Positions 4,933 through 5,562 of a stretch of 5,562 nucleotides of DNA are shown in pieces; positions within the stretch are counted from its first letter, which is position 1, and each line of letters opens with the position of its first letter. The notes under the pieces were generated by a model, which saw only the letters and a list, made by a program, of their open reading frames with translations, was not told the origin of the DNA and searched no databases. A program made the position numbers and the translations under genes. The DNA is from Clostridia bacterium. Lineage in GTDB: Bacteria; Bacillota; Clostridia; Oscillospirales; CAG-382. The stretch lies in the NCBI GenBank assembly GCA_017959195.1, contig JAGDBE010000147.1, positions 1-5,562 on the forward strand, in the 5' to 3' direction.

Positions 4933-5562
4933 TTAATAACTGAGAATCGATCGCAATACTTCCTTGCTGTTTTCGTAGTTCTGCTCCGACTGTTTTTTTC
5001 CGGTAAAAGCCGAGGAGGAGGGAAGTACCCTGAAGCAAATCCGCGTGCCTTCAGGAAGCGATCCCAGCGAATCAAAGAACTGTCCGAATCTGGTTTCGGA
5101 GAGAAAAACGTAGTAGTCGTCAGTCACGGTATATTTTGTATCCGGAACGATTTCCGTGATTTTTGCGAGCGCGTTTGCGCTTTTCAGTCTTTCATACCAG
5201 AACTCGTCAAGCAGAAGAATATTTGCGTCGCCGGCAAATATCTGATTTGAAACCCGGCTTTCTACGTTTGATACGGTAAACTGAGCGTATTTCATCTTTT
5301 CGGAAAGCTCGGCGTTATCTCCTATTGCCTCGATAATTTCATCGTCGGTGAACGCGCTCGTAATGATTACGGTCGCGTTCTTTTTCCCGTCTCCGTTGAG
5401 ATCCCTGCCCATAATCTGACAAAAAGCGTTGCCGATATCTCTTTCGCTGTTTTGACTCGGAAAAAAGGGACCTATAATTGCGACAGTAACGTCGGTTTTC
5501 TCATTATGAATAAAAAACTGAATCGAACAGAACGCTATAACAACGATAAAGAAGGAGAAAAA
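4933..5562 (-). CDS. Membrane-anchored extracytoplasmic protein of unknown function (5' truncated)
   Basis: The frame is open from the window edge (5562) to TAA at 4935-4933, giving 209 visible residues; an internal ATG at 5412 is not the start, because coding clearly continues upstream. The first visible residues, FFSFFIVVIAFCSIQFFI, form one hydrophobic helix, and the true start probably lies just outside the window. The rest is soluble and presumably outside the membrane. It includes VTVAIIGPFFP (about 25-35), the aspartate-rich loop DLNGDGKKN (54-62) resembling an EF-hand or dockerin-type calcium loop, GDANILLLDEFWYERLK (about 112-128), and a Ser-rich C-terminus. The only cysteines seen are Cys12, Cys48 and one near RICFR. 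I do not recognise the family. The gene sits one base before the TtcA-like gene and heads the visible part of the cluster. Confidence 0.75.
   Translation of the reverse strand, partial: FFSFFIVVIAFCSIQFFIHNEKTDVTVAIIGPFFPSQNSERDIGNAFCQIMGRDLNGDGKKNATVIITSAFTDDEIIEAIGDNAELSEKMKYAQFTVSNVESRVSNQIFAGDANILLLDEFWYERLKSANALAKITEIVPDTKYTVTDDYYVFLSETRFGQFFDSLGSLPEGTRICFRVLPSSSAFTGKKQSEQNYENSKEVLRSILSY

Noticed and set aside
4932..5075. N-terminal extension of the TtcA-like protein to 5075
   Set aside because: The extra 48 residues overlap the upstream coding region, are basic and disordered in appearance, and precede a natural family start at MEFNNIRRI.
1..5562. Mobile element, CRISPR, phage or defence genes
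   Set aside because: No transposase, integrase, direct-repeat array or target-site duplication is visible. ssrA genes can be integration sites, but the DNA beyond its 3' end carries a terminator and the pyrR promoter rather than an integrase or a repeated 3' fragment.

Overview
The window looks like a chromosomal housekeeping segment from a bacterium of the Firmicutes (Bacillota), most likely an anaerobic Clostridia/Oscillospiraceae-type lineage. This rests on a PyrR-type transcription attenuator, strong U-tailed intrinsic terminators, strong Shine-Dalgarno sites, and the character of PyrR, UraA and SmpB. The lineage is an inference from protein and RNA style, not a database result. No insertion sequence, CRISPR array, integrase, tRNA or rRNA is visible.

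Left edge (1-325): the last 34 codons of an unidentified plus-strand gene end at 107 and are followed by an intrinsic terminator (123-155). A second terminator, read on the minus strand (about 258-291), closes the minus-strand pyrimidine operon. The two transcription units converge here.

Pyrimidine unit (326 to about 2455, minus strand): a near-consensus promoter (TTGACA, 17 bp, TATAAT with an extended TG) drives a leader of about 120 nt. The leader carries a textbook PyrR-binding loop (UCCCGUGAGG), an antiterminator arm and an overlapping terminator. pyrR and then uraA follow. The logic is that when UMP/UTP is plentiful, PyrR binds the loop, the terminator forms, and expression of both PyrR and the uracil permease falls. 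The pyrR start that gives the longest reading frame (TTG at 2310) lies inside the terminator stem. The supported start is ATG 2265, giving a normal 180-residue PyrR.

Trans-translation and RNA-modification unit (2466 to 5562, minus strand): in transcription order this holds an N-terminally anchored extracytoplasmic protein of unknown function (cut by the window edge), a TtcA-like PP-loop tRNA thiolase, smpB, an alpha/beta hydrolase of the acetyl-esterase type, and the one-piece tmRNA gene ssrA. It ends at a GAAA-tetraloop terminator. The first three genes are separated by a single base (TAA-N-ATG) and smpB overlaps the esterase by 11 nt, so the four protein genes look translationally coupled. 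The tmRNA encodes the tag ANNSAIAA, and its acceptor stem has the G3-U pair expected for alanyl charging. SmpB and tmRNA are obligate partners in rescuing stalled ribosomes, so their near-adjacency is functionally sensible.

I see no wholly new system. The points most worth a second look are the complete PyrR attenuator, the -AIAA tag, ssrA sitting at the end of the smpB cluster without an obvious promoter of its own, and the unknown membrane-anchored protein heading that cluster.
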